From Dimargaris cristalligena (lineage: Eukaryota > Kickxellomycota > Dimargaritomycetes > Dimargaritales > Dimargaritaceae): a stretch of DNA of 60,356 bases. Location of the stretch: contig JANBQC010000096.1 of assembly GCA_027576995.1 (NCBI GenBank), forward strand, positions 1 through 60,356, in the 5' to 3' direction. Below, piece by piece: positions 22,660-35,512 of the stretch. Made by a program: the position numbers and the translations under genes. Every line of letters starts with the position of its first letter. Within the stretch, counting starts at the first letter, position 1. Under the pieces are notes generated by a model. It was not told the origin of the DNA and did not search any database. It saw nothing but the letters and a program-made list of their open reading frames with translations.

Positions 22660-22878
22660 TTAAATTAAGAATGAGGCCACTTTAGCCACTTTTTTGATGC
22701 CGGATTTGAAGCTGTCCCACAGCTTGCCACGGCGTTGGAGCGGATGGTGCAGTGGGCTACCGGAAGGATTGGTCATCGTGGTATCCATGACTCCGGTGGG
22801 GGATGCTAGAACTGGACTGGCGAAGACCAGGACGACTAAAATGGTAGCGCAGTTGAGAAGAGCGGAAACGGGCTTCAT
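22660..22878 (-). CDS. Secreted precursor of a cationic amphipathic peptide (72 aa)
   Basis: A single-exon minus-strand ORF starting MKPVSALLNCATILVVLVFA. A signal peptide likely ends after SPVLA (residue 25). A pro-segment (~26-50) ends in LQRR, a Kex2-type dibasic site. The 22-residue tail starts GKLWDSFKSGIKKVAKV and ends FLI. It has five Lys and one Asp, with hydrophobic residues (L, W, F, I, V, V, F) spaced 3-4 apart, so it can form an amphipathic helix. This signal/pro/dibasic/helix layout is that of membrane-active antimicrobial or toxin-like peptides. No homologue is recognised and activity is inference. A TA run lies ~213 bp upstream of the ATG; start context is accactATGA. Confidence 0.6.
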   Translation of the reverse strand: MKPVSALLNCATILVVLVFASPVLASPTGVMDTTMTNPSGSPLHHPLQRRGKLWDSFKSGIKKVAKVASFLI

Positions 22879-23088
22879 AGTGGTAGCGTAGGTGGAGGTG
22901 GCACAATAGGGTTCAAAGGATGATAATTGGCAGATGTAGCACACTACTTGATGCAGATAATATGGGCAGGTCGGCAAATGAAAGCCGAAAATACGGAGTA
23001 AATGGGGAAAAGGGAGTGGCTATGTGTAAATTCTACTGGGATAGAGGGCTGGGTAAAACTGGGTGCGGAATTGGGAAAGGCCGTGCTT

Positions 23089-23107
23089 GATATATATATA
23101 TATATAC
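23089..23107 (-). promoter_or_regulatory. TA run upstream of the peptide precursor gene
   Basis: GATATATATATATATATAC about 213-229 bp before the ATG at 22878. It is followed downstream (minus strand) by CAGTTTTACCC. The same pair of elements precedes the secreted-peptide gene at 46201. A TATA-like role is inference. Confidence 0.35.
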
Positions 23108-23867
23108 AATTTGTGTGTGTCAGTCCAGTGTCGGAGGGGCAGTCGGGTATACCCCCCAAACTAAAGGTGTTGGATCCAGCGAACTCGTAAACTCAAACTC
23201 GGGTGACGGTATAGCCGGGAGCCAGAGAAAACCACGGTGTTTCGGCCGCCATTTCGGATACTCTCGACCGTATTTCTGCGTCTCGTCTTCGGGTCAACAT
23301 TTATCCTTCTCCTCCCGAACAATCGGCTGCTGACAATCGCACGGGAAGCAAGTGAAAATGAGTGCATAATGGGGTTACTCAAATCATCTGTGCTTTTTGT
23401 CAATGAAGATTTCCCTCCACCCATTTCTCTTCTCTTCTCTTCACTTATCGCTATATCTATTAACGGGCGGACTTGGGACTGTTTAAGATTAAGGGCTTAA
23501 ATTATAGTCGATTTTAACGATGGGGTGTGGCTTCCCACCTGCCCCACCAATAGCCCATCTCTTACGGAGTAGTTGTGGCGCAGTCGCATCCCAGTGCTGG
23601 AAAAACGGTGGAACAAATACCACCGTCCCCGCGATATATAATTTAGACAAATATAATTATTCCACCTTCCTATCATTTTAATTATATAGCACCCTATCCA
23701 TATACATAATATGTTCGTGAAATTTAAAATTCTCGAATCTGCTCTCCTTGGCACCCTCCGCCTGGCAAGTCCAACAACAACAGTACATATAATAGTGCCC
23801 TTAATCTACTTTGCGTAACAGAATAGAATACCCTGGTCACAAACTTCGCCATGCCCGATACTTAAAT

Positions 23868-23886
23868 AAGAGAGAGAGAGAGAGAG
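23868..23886. repeat. (AG)n microsatellite
   Basis: About nine AG units followed by a G-run. Confidence 0.9.
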
Positions 23887-23940
23887 GGGGGTAAAATTGA
23901 TCCAACAAAGAACTATTGAGATAGATTGCCGCCGAAAAGG

Positions 23941-24102
23941 ATGACCATGGCCACGACGCCTTCCCCGCCCCCCTTGCCCAAGAGGATATTCAAGCTTACT
24001 GGGGCTTATCTAGTATGGGGCCGCTACATTATTAGTACAATTGCGTGGGTCTTCATTTGTCCTGTTTACTGGGCTACGCTGACTGAGGAGCAGGCTATTT
24101 AG
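23941..24102 (+). CDS. Short hydrophobic frame, possible exon or small membrane protein
   Basis: The frame starts MTMATTPSPPPLPKRIFKL and continues with one likely membrane helix (YIISTIAWVFICPVYWATL). It ends TEEQAI before a TAG, 53 codons in all. The Pro-rich start, basic PKR and single helix look protein-like. I cannot identify a family or an acceptable splice to further exons, so it may be a first exon or chance. Confidence 0.25.
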   Translation: MTMATTPSPPPLPKRIFKLTGAYLVWGRYIISTIAWVFICPVYWATLTEEQAI

Positions 24103-25399
24103 GGATGTTGTAATGAAGGCGTAGATTACAAAGGTGGCTCTGTCTTGGATTGAGTCCCTGCCCAATAAAGGTTTGCTTATATGGAACATAAGGTTAGTGG
24201 GTAAACCTTTAGCCCATGCTTGGCATTGAGTGGAGGGAAAATGCGTAGTATAATCGGGAAGAGGGATAATATTGTTTGAAATGCCCATTGGGGTTTTTGG
24301 GCAATGGCCGATTAGTATGGGTGGCGGAGAGGGGAATGTGAATAAAGTCGCATGGGTATCGCTTCCATACTACGATTAAAGGGGACCCTCTTAACTTGGG
24401 TTAGCAAGTGCAGCACCTCAGCCCCAGCATTCTATAACCCTATTCCTGCCTCCCCACAGAGTGGGCCATCCTCAACTTTGGGGTTTCAACAGTAGCAATT
24501 GGTGCCGCTTAAGCACAGCCATTTTAGTAGGCGACGGACTGGACGCATGGTAAGAGGTTTTCGGCAGTGGAATAGGAATGGCCATATGTACGGCAAAACT
24601 CTCGAATGGAATTGCCAAATCATTAGGACAATGCGTTGGACAATGATTGACATCGTTCTACATTTAAAAATGACAGCCGCGATATTCGGACTCTCATGGT
24701 GACTGACTTCACTGAATGTTCGGAAGGTCAGTGGGGTGTTAATTAAATGTAAAGGAACACCTAGTTTCCCAGGTGGAGGCCTTTAGCAGTGATCGCAGTA
24801 CTATGAAATTGGGGATTAGACCACCCCCTCAACTCGGGCCCCTTTGTCGCCAACCCCAATATCAGTTGAAGCATCCGTGTATTAGCTAGATAAATCGGTT
24901 AGTGCCCACACAGCTACGGAATTGTAAAATAAAAGTAGTTGGGAAGGGTTGGTGGGTATATAGATCGGCTGCCCGAGAGTCCAGGCGTATAATTATTTAT
25001 TGAATTGTAAGTTGTACTCGCTTTGTTTAATGGGGTTGTGTATTATCAAGCGTGTAGAGGTAGGTCGGTTTGAAATTAAAACAATACTGGCAATAATATA
25101 TTCTTCTTCGAGACCAGCCTCTCTCCTGTTTGGGCCCATAGCGGTACCATGGTTTGGCCATTTATAGTTATGTTGGGGTAGACTTCTGAGTGCACAGGGA
25201 TAGCGGTGGTGGTTGGACATGGTAGTTGTACTACTCTAATTGCTGAAGTCTTTATTAATGGCCAATGGCGGCTAGCTTGCTTAGAAGTGACAAACCCACT
25301 GGTGTATGGCCCTCCACATCAAAAAATAGGCGGATTGCTGCTAGAAAATGAAGCCGAATAGCTAACTTGGACGGCTAATTGAGCACGAGATGTTTATAT

Positions 25400-25450
25400 A
25401 ACGAAGCTCCTCTATATAGACTAGGGTGCTCTTTCCGCTAAACTATATCC
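25400..25450 (-). pseudogene. tRNA-like 5' half with an A-box
   Basis: On the minus strand from 25450: GGATATAGTTTAGCGGAAAG. It contains an A-box-like TAGTTTAGCGG and a plausible D-arm, and the next ~20 nt could form an anticodon stem. No B-box and no acceptor-pairing 3' end follow. A tRNA relic or SINE head is possible; chance is not excluded. Confidence 0.25.
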
Positions 25451-26067
25451 ACCTTCGTCCATAAAAGAGTGGTTTTACATTTTAAAAAAATATTGCCAAA
25501 AGACCTGTTTGAGTCTTGTTATACAGTGGGGGTATGTGGGAGTGGCCTCGCAATATCGAGTATAGCCTTTCTGGGCGACGGGCAGTCGAAGGAAATTCAC
25601 CAGTGAATCTATATTTCTATTAGATGCCCTCGTTTGGCAGAGACTCTAGGTACACAGCAATGACACACGTAGATCAATGATGTAGCTGGACTAAGGTTTG
25701 AGGAACCATTGTGTGTGTACCACACCACCCTCTCCCCCGTGCCCAATTATATGTCTGTTTGAACAGCAGCACCCCACTTAACCTAGCGTACCTTTTTGTC
25801 TCTCTGATAGCCGCTGCTACTTAAACCACCCGCCTCGTCAACATCGGCCTTAGCGCTGAAATTAGCGTCTTGCTTTGTTCACTCCTAGCTCTGGCTTATA
25901 TACATGCAGTCCCTAGTCCACCCAATGTCTGCCCATTTAACCTTGAACTAAGCAATACTTCTCCGACTTCAGTGAACAGACAAGGGTAGCTTTTACGGCT
26001 TCCTGTTCTTTTTATATCACCTTTTCCTTTTCAATTTCATCATACTAAACATCCGATTTTCTCCGAT

Positions 26068-27603
26068 ATGCATTTGAAAGACCTTCTCTGCCCACTAGTC
26101 GCCTCCAAGCTAACGGCCTTCAGTTCCCCTCAGAACCCCGCCAGACAAACTATTATCGATGACCCCGGCACAAAATGGATTGATTCAACTATTTTTTTAT
26201 CCCCTTTGCTAATAAACGATATTGTGCAACAACTGCCTGCGTCGTCGTATGTCTGGTGGGCCCCTGTGCTGCAGGGTGCTGGTCCCTATTCCGCTGAAAT
26301 CTCTAATAAGGTGAGTTTATGTTTCCAGTGTTCGTAGGTGCATTCTGAGGGAAATTATATCACCAATATCATATTTAAGCCAAACGAATCAACTTTATTC
26401 GACCAGAATACGTTTAGTAATTTGTTCTATACATACAAAGGATAGTGGGAAACCGTGGCTAATTCAACCTTTCACCTCCCCGACCCTGTCAATTGACCCG
26501 AACGGCGACTATTTGGGCGATTTTTGTTGGTGACTATAATGTCACCTCCCACCCAGGTCAATAGATTTTTAAATCACCACTTTAATCTATTAGACTCAGG
26601 GGGCTACGACAATGTTCCTCCCGAGGAGCTCATCAATGGCTGGTTTACCCAAATTCCCTTAGAATCTACCTACGCAGTTGTTGAAATGATGGCCGATATG
26701 TACCATGGCTCGGTCAATATCTATTATGAAACCTCCTTTCTGAGCTCCTGGAGTAAAACCTACGACAGTATCCACGCCCTAGTCCGAGGGAACAGAGAAA
26801 ACCCCCTATTCGTTGATACCAATTGGAAATACGTTGAGCTGGCTAGTATCCCGGCGATGGATTTTATGCGACAGTTCCCCATCGCCCAGGTGGCCACTTA
26901 CGAAGTTCTAGAGCGCCTAATCAAACTGCAAAAAACCCCTTCTCACACCGAACCGCCGCCAGGCTCTCTAATCAACTACGATTTGCTCCATTTGGGAATT
27001 AACTTGGGCGAACTTCAGGACTTTAAGTTCACGCTCGGAGCCCTTCAGTGGATTGGCGTGCAGATTATCCTGAATGTGGCCATTTGGCACCTTTACCATA
27101 CCGGAAATAAGGCGGTGCTCCAACAGTTCGTGAACATGCCTCAGTTTTTGGCCACCCCCAATCAAGACTACCAACAGTTTGCTCTCCTGCGACGATCTCT
27201 CAATTTTCTGCTGACTTTGGCAACGGTGAAACAAGATATCGAACTGATCCAGGCCATCACCCAGCGCTGGCTCTGGACAGCCGCTATTCAGTCAGGCGAG
27301 GGAGAAATCCGACCAACCTATAATCAGGAAATGGTGATTGATTGTTTATACGCTAATGGACTAGATAAATCGGCGGACTATCTCCGCAATCTTTGGAACG
27401 CTAACCACCAAACAGAACAAATGGATGCGACATTCTGTGCCAAGGTGAATTTTGGAAGTCGATGGCTTCGCGTCACACCCCACGGCAGTGTGCTTCTCGG
27501 ACACTTTGTCCCCCATTTTTCGTTCAATGGAAGCGTCGTCTCCGGAATCCCCGAAAACGAAAAGGTACTGCCGGCTTGGAATATGGTACAGAAAGGTCGT
27601 TAA
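26068..27603 (+). CDS. Orphan two-exon protein, function unknown (429 aa)
   Basis: Exons 26068-26310 and 26557-27603 join in phase 0 through a GT..AG intron of 246 bp (AATAAG|GTGAGT and CACCCAG|GTC). The protein starts MHLKDLLCPLVASKLTAFSS and ends NMVQKGR. It is rich in aromatic and hydrophobic residues, predicted mostly helical, with no obvious signal peptide, membrane segment, zinc motif or catalytic motif. Examples are IPLESTYAVVEMMADMYHGS and LQWIGVQIILNVAIWHLY. The composition (no low complexity, even codon use) argues for a real gene. I recognise no family; a lineage-specific helical-repeat protein is possible. Confidence 0.75.
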
Positions 27604-28794
27604 TCTCGGCGGATTGATGTATTCAAGTAAGCTGTACTTCTTTTTTGAGGAGATGGTAGCTATTTCCACTTGGTTAAAAAATAAGCTTATTTCATACACA
27701 TTGGTCACAGCTATATTCTAGTAATGAATGGGATAATTCACCCGACCTTAAATATTTGATATTTGATCACCAGCTCCAGAAATGGGGCAAGTACAACTCT
27801 TAGATTTTATAGTAAAAAGTATACACCCGTCCATTTGATGAATTTACCTGATGATATATACTACTAATCATCGGTCGCTACAAGTAGGAGCATCCGAAAT
27901 GGTGAAATCGGGTTGGTGTATATGAGTTGGTGAGGTGAGAGAACTCCCTTGCAATTATAAGGAAGGGCCACCATTGCCTACTAGAAAAGAGGAAAGCATA
28001 ATGTGATAACGAACCAATACCAATAAATCGGGCTTATCGTGGAGTATTCTTGACTGTTCTTAACCAAAAACTAGGGAGACTTGGAGGTTGCAGAAAATTG
28101 AGCTGCTACGTGCTATGCAGGGTTAACCGACTGTTGTCCCTACTAAAGAATGTAATTAAAAAAATGACAAATGCCATCAGCTAGGCGGCAGCCCGGAAAC
28201 ACACGCGTTCTGTCAGCCAGACCTGTTCAATCAATTTATAACTATTAGACAGTTTATTTATTAACCAACATAATCCTACCGTGTCCTGCCGAGTCCTATA
28301 TTTTTAAAAGGGAAATATAACTGTACTATATAGTTCAATATACCAGTAGAGCGCCACTGCCAATCCCATAGCATTCAACCAAATTGTTTGTTGACTTAGG
28401 TTTACATTTGCTGGCCATGGTAAAAGAATTGCAGTTTATGGTTATTCCAGTTATATTGGCGGTGTCTGTAAAAATGGTGTACGTATCTATACCATCTTAT
28501 TGATGTCTAGTGAACAATATATCCTTTTGACCCCGCGTCATCAATAAACGAATTCATCAGGCCGATTAATTATTTTTTTATTCGGAGCCAAATGGGTATA
28601 TGTAAAGCTTCTAGGAAGCATGGTAATTTGAATAATAATAAGAGGCAATTGGTTTATGATATCTCTGGATTTAAAAAACCGGTATATAGTATTTTAAGTC
28701 TAGCAAGCCATTACAGGTTACGAGAGTATGGGAAACGAAACAAATATTATCCCAATATTGAGTTTATAAAATTATACCAAAAATATACTTTTCA
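27604..28794. other. AT-rich intergenic stretch before the 5S gene
   Basis: No coding signal on either strand. Composition is AT-rich with short A- and T-runs. Confidence 0.5.
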
Positions 28795-28910
28795 GTTGTG
28801 GCCATATTCACGTGTAAGCACCGTATCCCGTTAGATCTGCGAAGTTAAGTACGTGTAAGCCAATTTAGTACTGAGGTGGGTGACCACTTGGGAATAGTTG
28901 GTGCCACAAC
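28795..28910 (+). rRNA. 5S ribosomal RNA
   Basis: 116 nt. The 5' end GTTGTGGCC pairs with the 3' end (G)GTGCCACAAC to close helix I. Internal landmarks include CCCGTTAGATCTGCGAAGTTAAG and GTGGGTGACCACTTGGGAATA, which match the conserved 5S loops and the TFIIIA/Pol III internal control region. It is followed directly by TTTTT (28911-28915), a Pol III terminator. The gene stands alone, so 5S genes are dispersed in this genome. Confidence 0.9.
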
Positions 28911-28915
28911 TTTTT
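28911..28915 (+). terminator. Pol III terminator (T5) of 5S
   Basis: TTTTT immediately after the last paired base of 5S. Confidence 0.75.
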
Positions 28916-29317
28916 ATTTTTTTCTCATTGTACTATTTTATCGCTATGATTTAATTGAAATTACCTCTGGAGCACCCTTTTGGTTGTGCATATTAATTAG
29001 GGTGGTGCTGTATTATTTAGTAAGTAAACGATTTAAGCCCCCCTCAACTCATAATACTCTATACAGACAAAGCCCTAAACTATGGTCAATTCCACCAGGG
29101 AGATACGGGATGTATGTTACACAGGTAGACGATTTTTTTATCTTTATTATTTAGTTAAAATGTTTAACAGAGAAACAAGCCAAGGTAGTCAATCAAGTGG
29201 GAAATTTAAGGCTGAATTATATTATGACAAGTAGGCTCTAGGCAAACATCAAAGTCCAGTTAGGATTAGGCTGGGACAAGGGGAGGGTTAGGTAAAAGAC
29301 GAGAACGGTTGGACAGG
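28916..29317. other. Gap between 5S and SF1
   Basis: Short AT-rich gap containing the 3' end of the minus-strand SF1 transcript. Nothing else seen. Confidence 0.5.
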
Positions 29318-31402
29318 TCATGAGCCCATCGGTGGGGGAGGAGGAGGGGGTGGCACATCATCATCATCCGCCGGTGGTGGTGGTGGAGGAGGGGCTTCCG
29401 ATGGCGGAGGGGGTGGAGGTGGAACTGATGTAGAAAACGGGGGATATCCGGCAGCAGCAGCCGCCTGGCTGGCCGAGGCGGCATCTATCGGCGGGGCCGC
29501 CGTGCCCGGAGGAACGGTGGGCATTCCGGGCCACTGGTAGCTCGACGGGGGCGGAGGGTAACCGTAATCAGGGTAATACATGTGCGGTGGGTAACCCATA
29601 GGTGGCATAGGGGGCATTCCGTAGTAGGCTGCGGCACCGGCGGCTTGCCACGGCGAGGCGTGGGCCTCAGCGGACTCACCCGATGCACCGGGGGGAGCGG
29701 CAGGTAGGCCCGGGGCAGAGGCCGGTGGTGGATAAGGGGACATGCCCATCATGGGAGGTGGTGGGGGGTAGCCCGGGGGAAGTGGGAAGGGAGGAGGATG
29801 AGAGGGGGGAGGGGCACTGCCGTACGGATTGGGGGCGGAACTGGCTGGATTATGGTGGGGTGGACGGTGGTCGCGACCGCGGTAATCCGTCCGATGGCCT
29901 GGTCGGTCGGAAGAAGAACGAGGGGGACCTCCTCGACCACGTTGGTCATCCACGCCCCAGTCAATTCCTGCTGACTCTTTGGCTTCCCCATTACGGGGAC
30001 CGAGCGGAATATTATTAGACCCCGTTCGGAAGGAAGCATCCCTACTGGGGCCTCCCCCGTCACGGGGCCGCGGACGCCGACCTTCGCTATCGTAAGGGTG
30101 GTAGGATCGGGCGCTACCACCACCTTCCCGGTGAGAGGGACCGGCGGACCGCCAACTGTTTTCCCCGCGCGGTTGGTGTGAAGGGGGGTGTTGTTGGTGG
30201 TGGTGGGAACCAGGTCCAGAACCCGAGTTGGAGTGGGAATGGCGTTGACCCATGGGGGTTGTCGACGGGGGCATCCCTGGAGGAGCCCCATTATTACCTA
30301 CATTCTCCCCAAGTTCGGCCATTAGATTATTATAATCATTATTAAGCTGCTCGTCACGCTGCCGGGCCTGCTGGAGGGCCTGGGGGTCATTGCGCATACG
30401 ACAGTCCCGCTCGGTATGGCCGGCCCCATTACAGATCTTACAGACCAGGCTAACGGTCACATTTTCCCGTTCAGGACATTCGTACTTACGGTGGCCCAAG
30501 GCCCCGCAGTTCAGACAGGTTAAGTTATTGTCGTCCCGCAGGGTACCGTTCAACGAGGCCAGTTCGCGTAGTTGCTCCTGTTTCAGCTGGTTCTGATACT
30601 CGGGGGTGATTGCCGACGAAGTAATGATTTTCTGCACCATATCAACGGCCTTTTTCACCTTTTCCTCCGTATCCGCCGAAATAAAGCAGTGCAAATCCTC
30701 CTCGGCCCCGGGTATATTCGAGACATCCCCGGTACGCCCTTCCTTGATACTCCCCTTACCGCGGATACTGATTTTCGCCGCAGAGGTAGATTCCATTTTC
30801 TTCAGCGTATTCCCGCGGGGTCCGATCAATAGTCCAATGAAGTTCACGTGGGGGTATTCCTTGGCCGGAATGAAAATTTTCTCACTGACCCGGGTGGGTT
30901 TGCGGTAGTCCGCGGGTGGGCGATATTCCGGGTCTTTGAGGGTGGCCTGCTGCACCAACCGATGCCGTTCGTCCTCCAGTTTCTTGCGGTACCGGTATTC
31001 CCGCGTGTTGACGCGTTTGCCGTCGGCGTTATATTGCGGTTCGGGGGAGGGGGATCGTTCGGGTTCGGGGGGTACGACGTCCCCCGATTTGATCCGCCGG
31101 CCGATTTCCTCAATGCGAATGTGCAGCGCGTAGAGATCGATTTGATCTTTGCTCATGTTGGCCGTGATGGCTGTGGGTAGACCGACGGAGTGGGCCGGCG
31201 CTTGGTCATGGCCCCAGCGGGAACGGCGTTTTCGGCCGGCATCGCCGCCTCCCGTAGGGGTAGAGATGGAGCTGGCGGTCGGGCCGGGGGGAACGGCCAT
31301 CAATAGGGGTTGGGACTGGACTTGGGATAACTTGGCGGCTTCGGTGGCCTTGGCCGCGGCAGCAGCTACCGCAGCCGCGATTGAGGCCGGGATGGCGTCC
31401 AT
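29318..31402 (-). CDS. SF1: Branchpoint-binding protein / splicing factor 1 (694 aa)
   Basis: Single-exon gene for the protein that recognises the intron branchpoint in the commitment complex with U2AF. In order: an Ala-rich start; a U2AF-ligand motif RKRRSRW (57-63); a helix-hairpin region (~85-165); a KH-QUA2 domain (~170-290) with GPRG at 194-197; and two CCHC zinc knuckles (C296/C299/H304/C309 and C321/C324/H329/C334). A long Gly/Pro/Arg-rich tail ends in poly-Pro and MGS. Two knuckles match yeast Msl5 and S. pombe Bpb1. The intron-rich neighbours are its expected substrates. The poly-Pro end suits WW or FBP-type partners. The tail makes it longer than yeast Msl5 (476 aa). Confidence 0.96.
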   Translation of the reverse strand: MDAIPASIAAAVAAAAAKATEAAKLSQVQSQPLLMAVPPGPTASSISTPTGGGDAGRKRRSRWGHDQAPAHSVGLPTAITANMSKDQIDLYALHIRIEEIGRRIKSGDVVPPEPERSPSPEPQYNADGKRVNTREYRYRKKLEDERHRLVQQATLKDPEYRPPADYRKPTRVSEKIFIPAKEYPHVNFIGLLIGPRGNTLKKMESTSAAKISIRGKGSIKEGRTGDVSNIPGAEEDLHCFISADTEEKVKKAVDMVQKIITSSAITPEYQNQLKQEQLRELASLNGTLRDDNNLTCLNCGALGHRKYECPERENVTVSLVCKICNGAGHTERDCRMRNDPQALQQARQRDEQLNNDYNNLMAELGENVGNNGAPPGMPPSTTPMGQRHSHSNSGSGPGSHHHQQHPPSHQPRGENSWRSAGPSHREGGGSARSYHPYDSEGRRPRPRDGGGPSRDASFRTGSNNIPLGPRNGEAKESAGIDWGVDDQRGRGGPPRSSSDRPGHRTDYRGRDHRPPHHNPASSAPNPYGSAPPPSHPPPFPLPPGYPPPPPMMGMSPYPPPASAPGLPAAPPGASGESAEAHASPWQAAGAAAYYGMPPMPPMGYPPHMYYPDYGYPPPPSSYQWPGMPTVPPGTAAPPIDAASASQAAAAAGYPPFSTSVPPPPPPPSEAPPPPPPPADDDDVPPPPPPPPMGS

Positions 31403-32743
31403 CGCGGGTAATTAGGATAACGGGTAAATGGAAAATAGAGGGAGGCTTACAGGCGAAAGATGAAGGAGAATGAGGGAAAGTAAGGGGGGATATGGAAGAC
31501 TGGCCGAATGAGCTTATAATAGACGCAACGTCTCGCAGATAAAGGAAGAAGAAAAAAAAATGGAACGCATCAATGTGGAATGGAACAGACGATGAAGGAA
31601 CGCGCCTGGGCGAATAGAAGGATGGGTATATTAGAGGCTGGCAAAATATTGGACAGTGGGCTGGTAATGGGATGCCAAACTGTGGGCACTAACAGGCTCA
31701 CTATCCCTTTTCTTTCCACAGGGTTTATGTGTAAGTTTCTCAACAATCAATAATATACTGTGTCCATCGCCCTGTGTGAGTGTCTCTCTCTCTATATCCC
31801 TCCCACTCATTCGCCCATGCACCGGCGCATAATCCACTGTCCAGTAGAGATTAACATATTTTATTGCAAATGGATCGATGCCATTATAATTGAAATGGTC
31901 TACTCCCAACTCAATATAGTCAGTTAGCTATTGGTTGGATTAGGCTGTATCGTCAGTTTTATTTAACCAGCGGGATTAGATAATTGGTATCCTCGAAATG
32001 GTTAGCTGGCTATTCTGAGCTAAGTTTAATATTAAAGTATATTAGACGGTGCCGCTTTGGAATTGCCAGGTCCTATTGAAGGGGATAAAGGGTCTCCACA
32101 TTGGATAATAATATACACATGCACACAATTTTTATAGATACATCAAGGCTGGATCAAGGGAGCTCGATCAGCTAATGCGGTTCTTAATTTGATGACTGGT
32201 GAGTTCGAACGGAGGGATAATGGGTATGGCGCAGAAGGTGAGGCTGGGGAGTAGATATGATGGGGAATAAATGGATAGTTTTGGAGGGGGGTGTAATAAT
32301 AAGTAGATGAAGGGCGGGGTTCTCTTGTCTGGGGTAATGTTGATGAACCAAAGTATAGGAGGGTAAGTATTATCGATGCTATATAGGTAGTGAGTAAAAC
32401 AATGGAAAGGAAACGGGAAGCTAGCTCTGAAAAAAATATATATATAAAGAAAAACAAGGGCTGGTACGCCAAGCTGGACTAAGCATAGAATAGGCACAAC
32501 ACAATAGTCAGAAAAGGGGTTAATGACCTTATACACATGCACACTCGCACACAAGAGAGGGGTACCTAACGAGCAATGCAACCAAGCTGATCTACCCATC
32601 AGATTAATTTACATTATGTCCAAGTAGTTGAAAGTGGAAAAGAGGGGAGGTGAAAAGAGAAGTTGCCAAGGACTGCGATTTCTCGCGCCAATAGGCGATT
32701 CTATAGTAATACACACGGGGGGGGGGGTACGCACAAGGAGGAA
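31403..32743. other. Intergenic between PFKFB and SF1
   Basis: About 1.3 kb holding the SF1 leader and the 3' region of PFKFB. A CT-repeat lies near 31785 and a TA run near 32434-32447. No gene seen. Confidence 0.5.

Positions 32744-35512
<2,769 letters not shown>

Larger units (their letters stand above)
22879..26067. other. Intergenic with unassigned short frames
   Basis: Contains the upstream region of the peptide gene, an AG microsatellite (23868-23886), a short hydrophobic frame at 23941 and a tRNA-like half at 25400-25450. Possible splice edges near 24460 and 24552 could not be joined into a gene. Confidence 0.4.

Noticed and set aside
28876..29154. 92-codon frame overlapping the 5S gene
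   Set aside because: It begins inside the 5S rRNA and continues through AT-rich DNA that mimics a hydrophobic protein.
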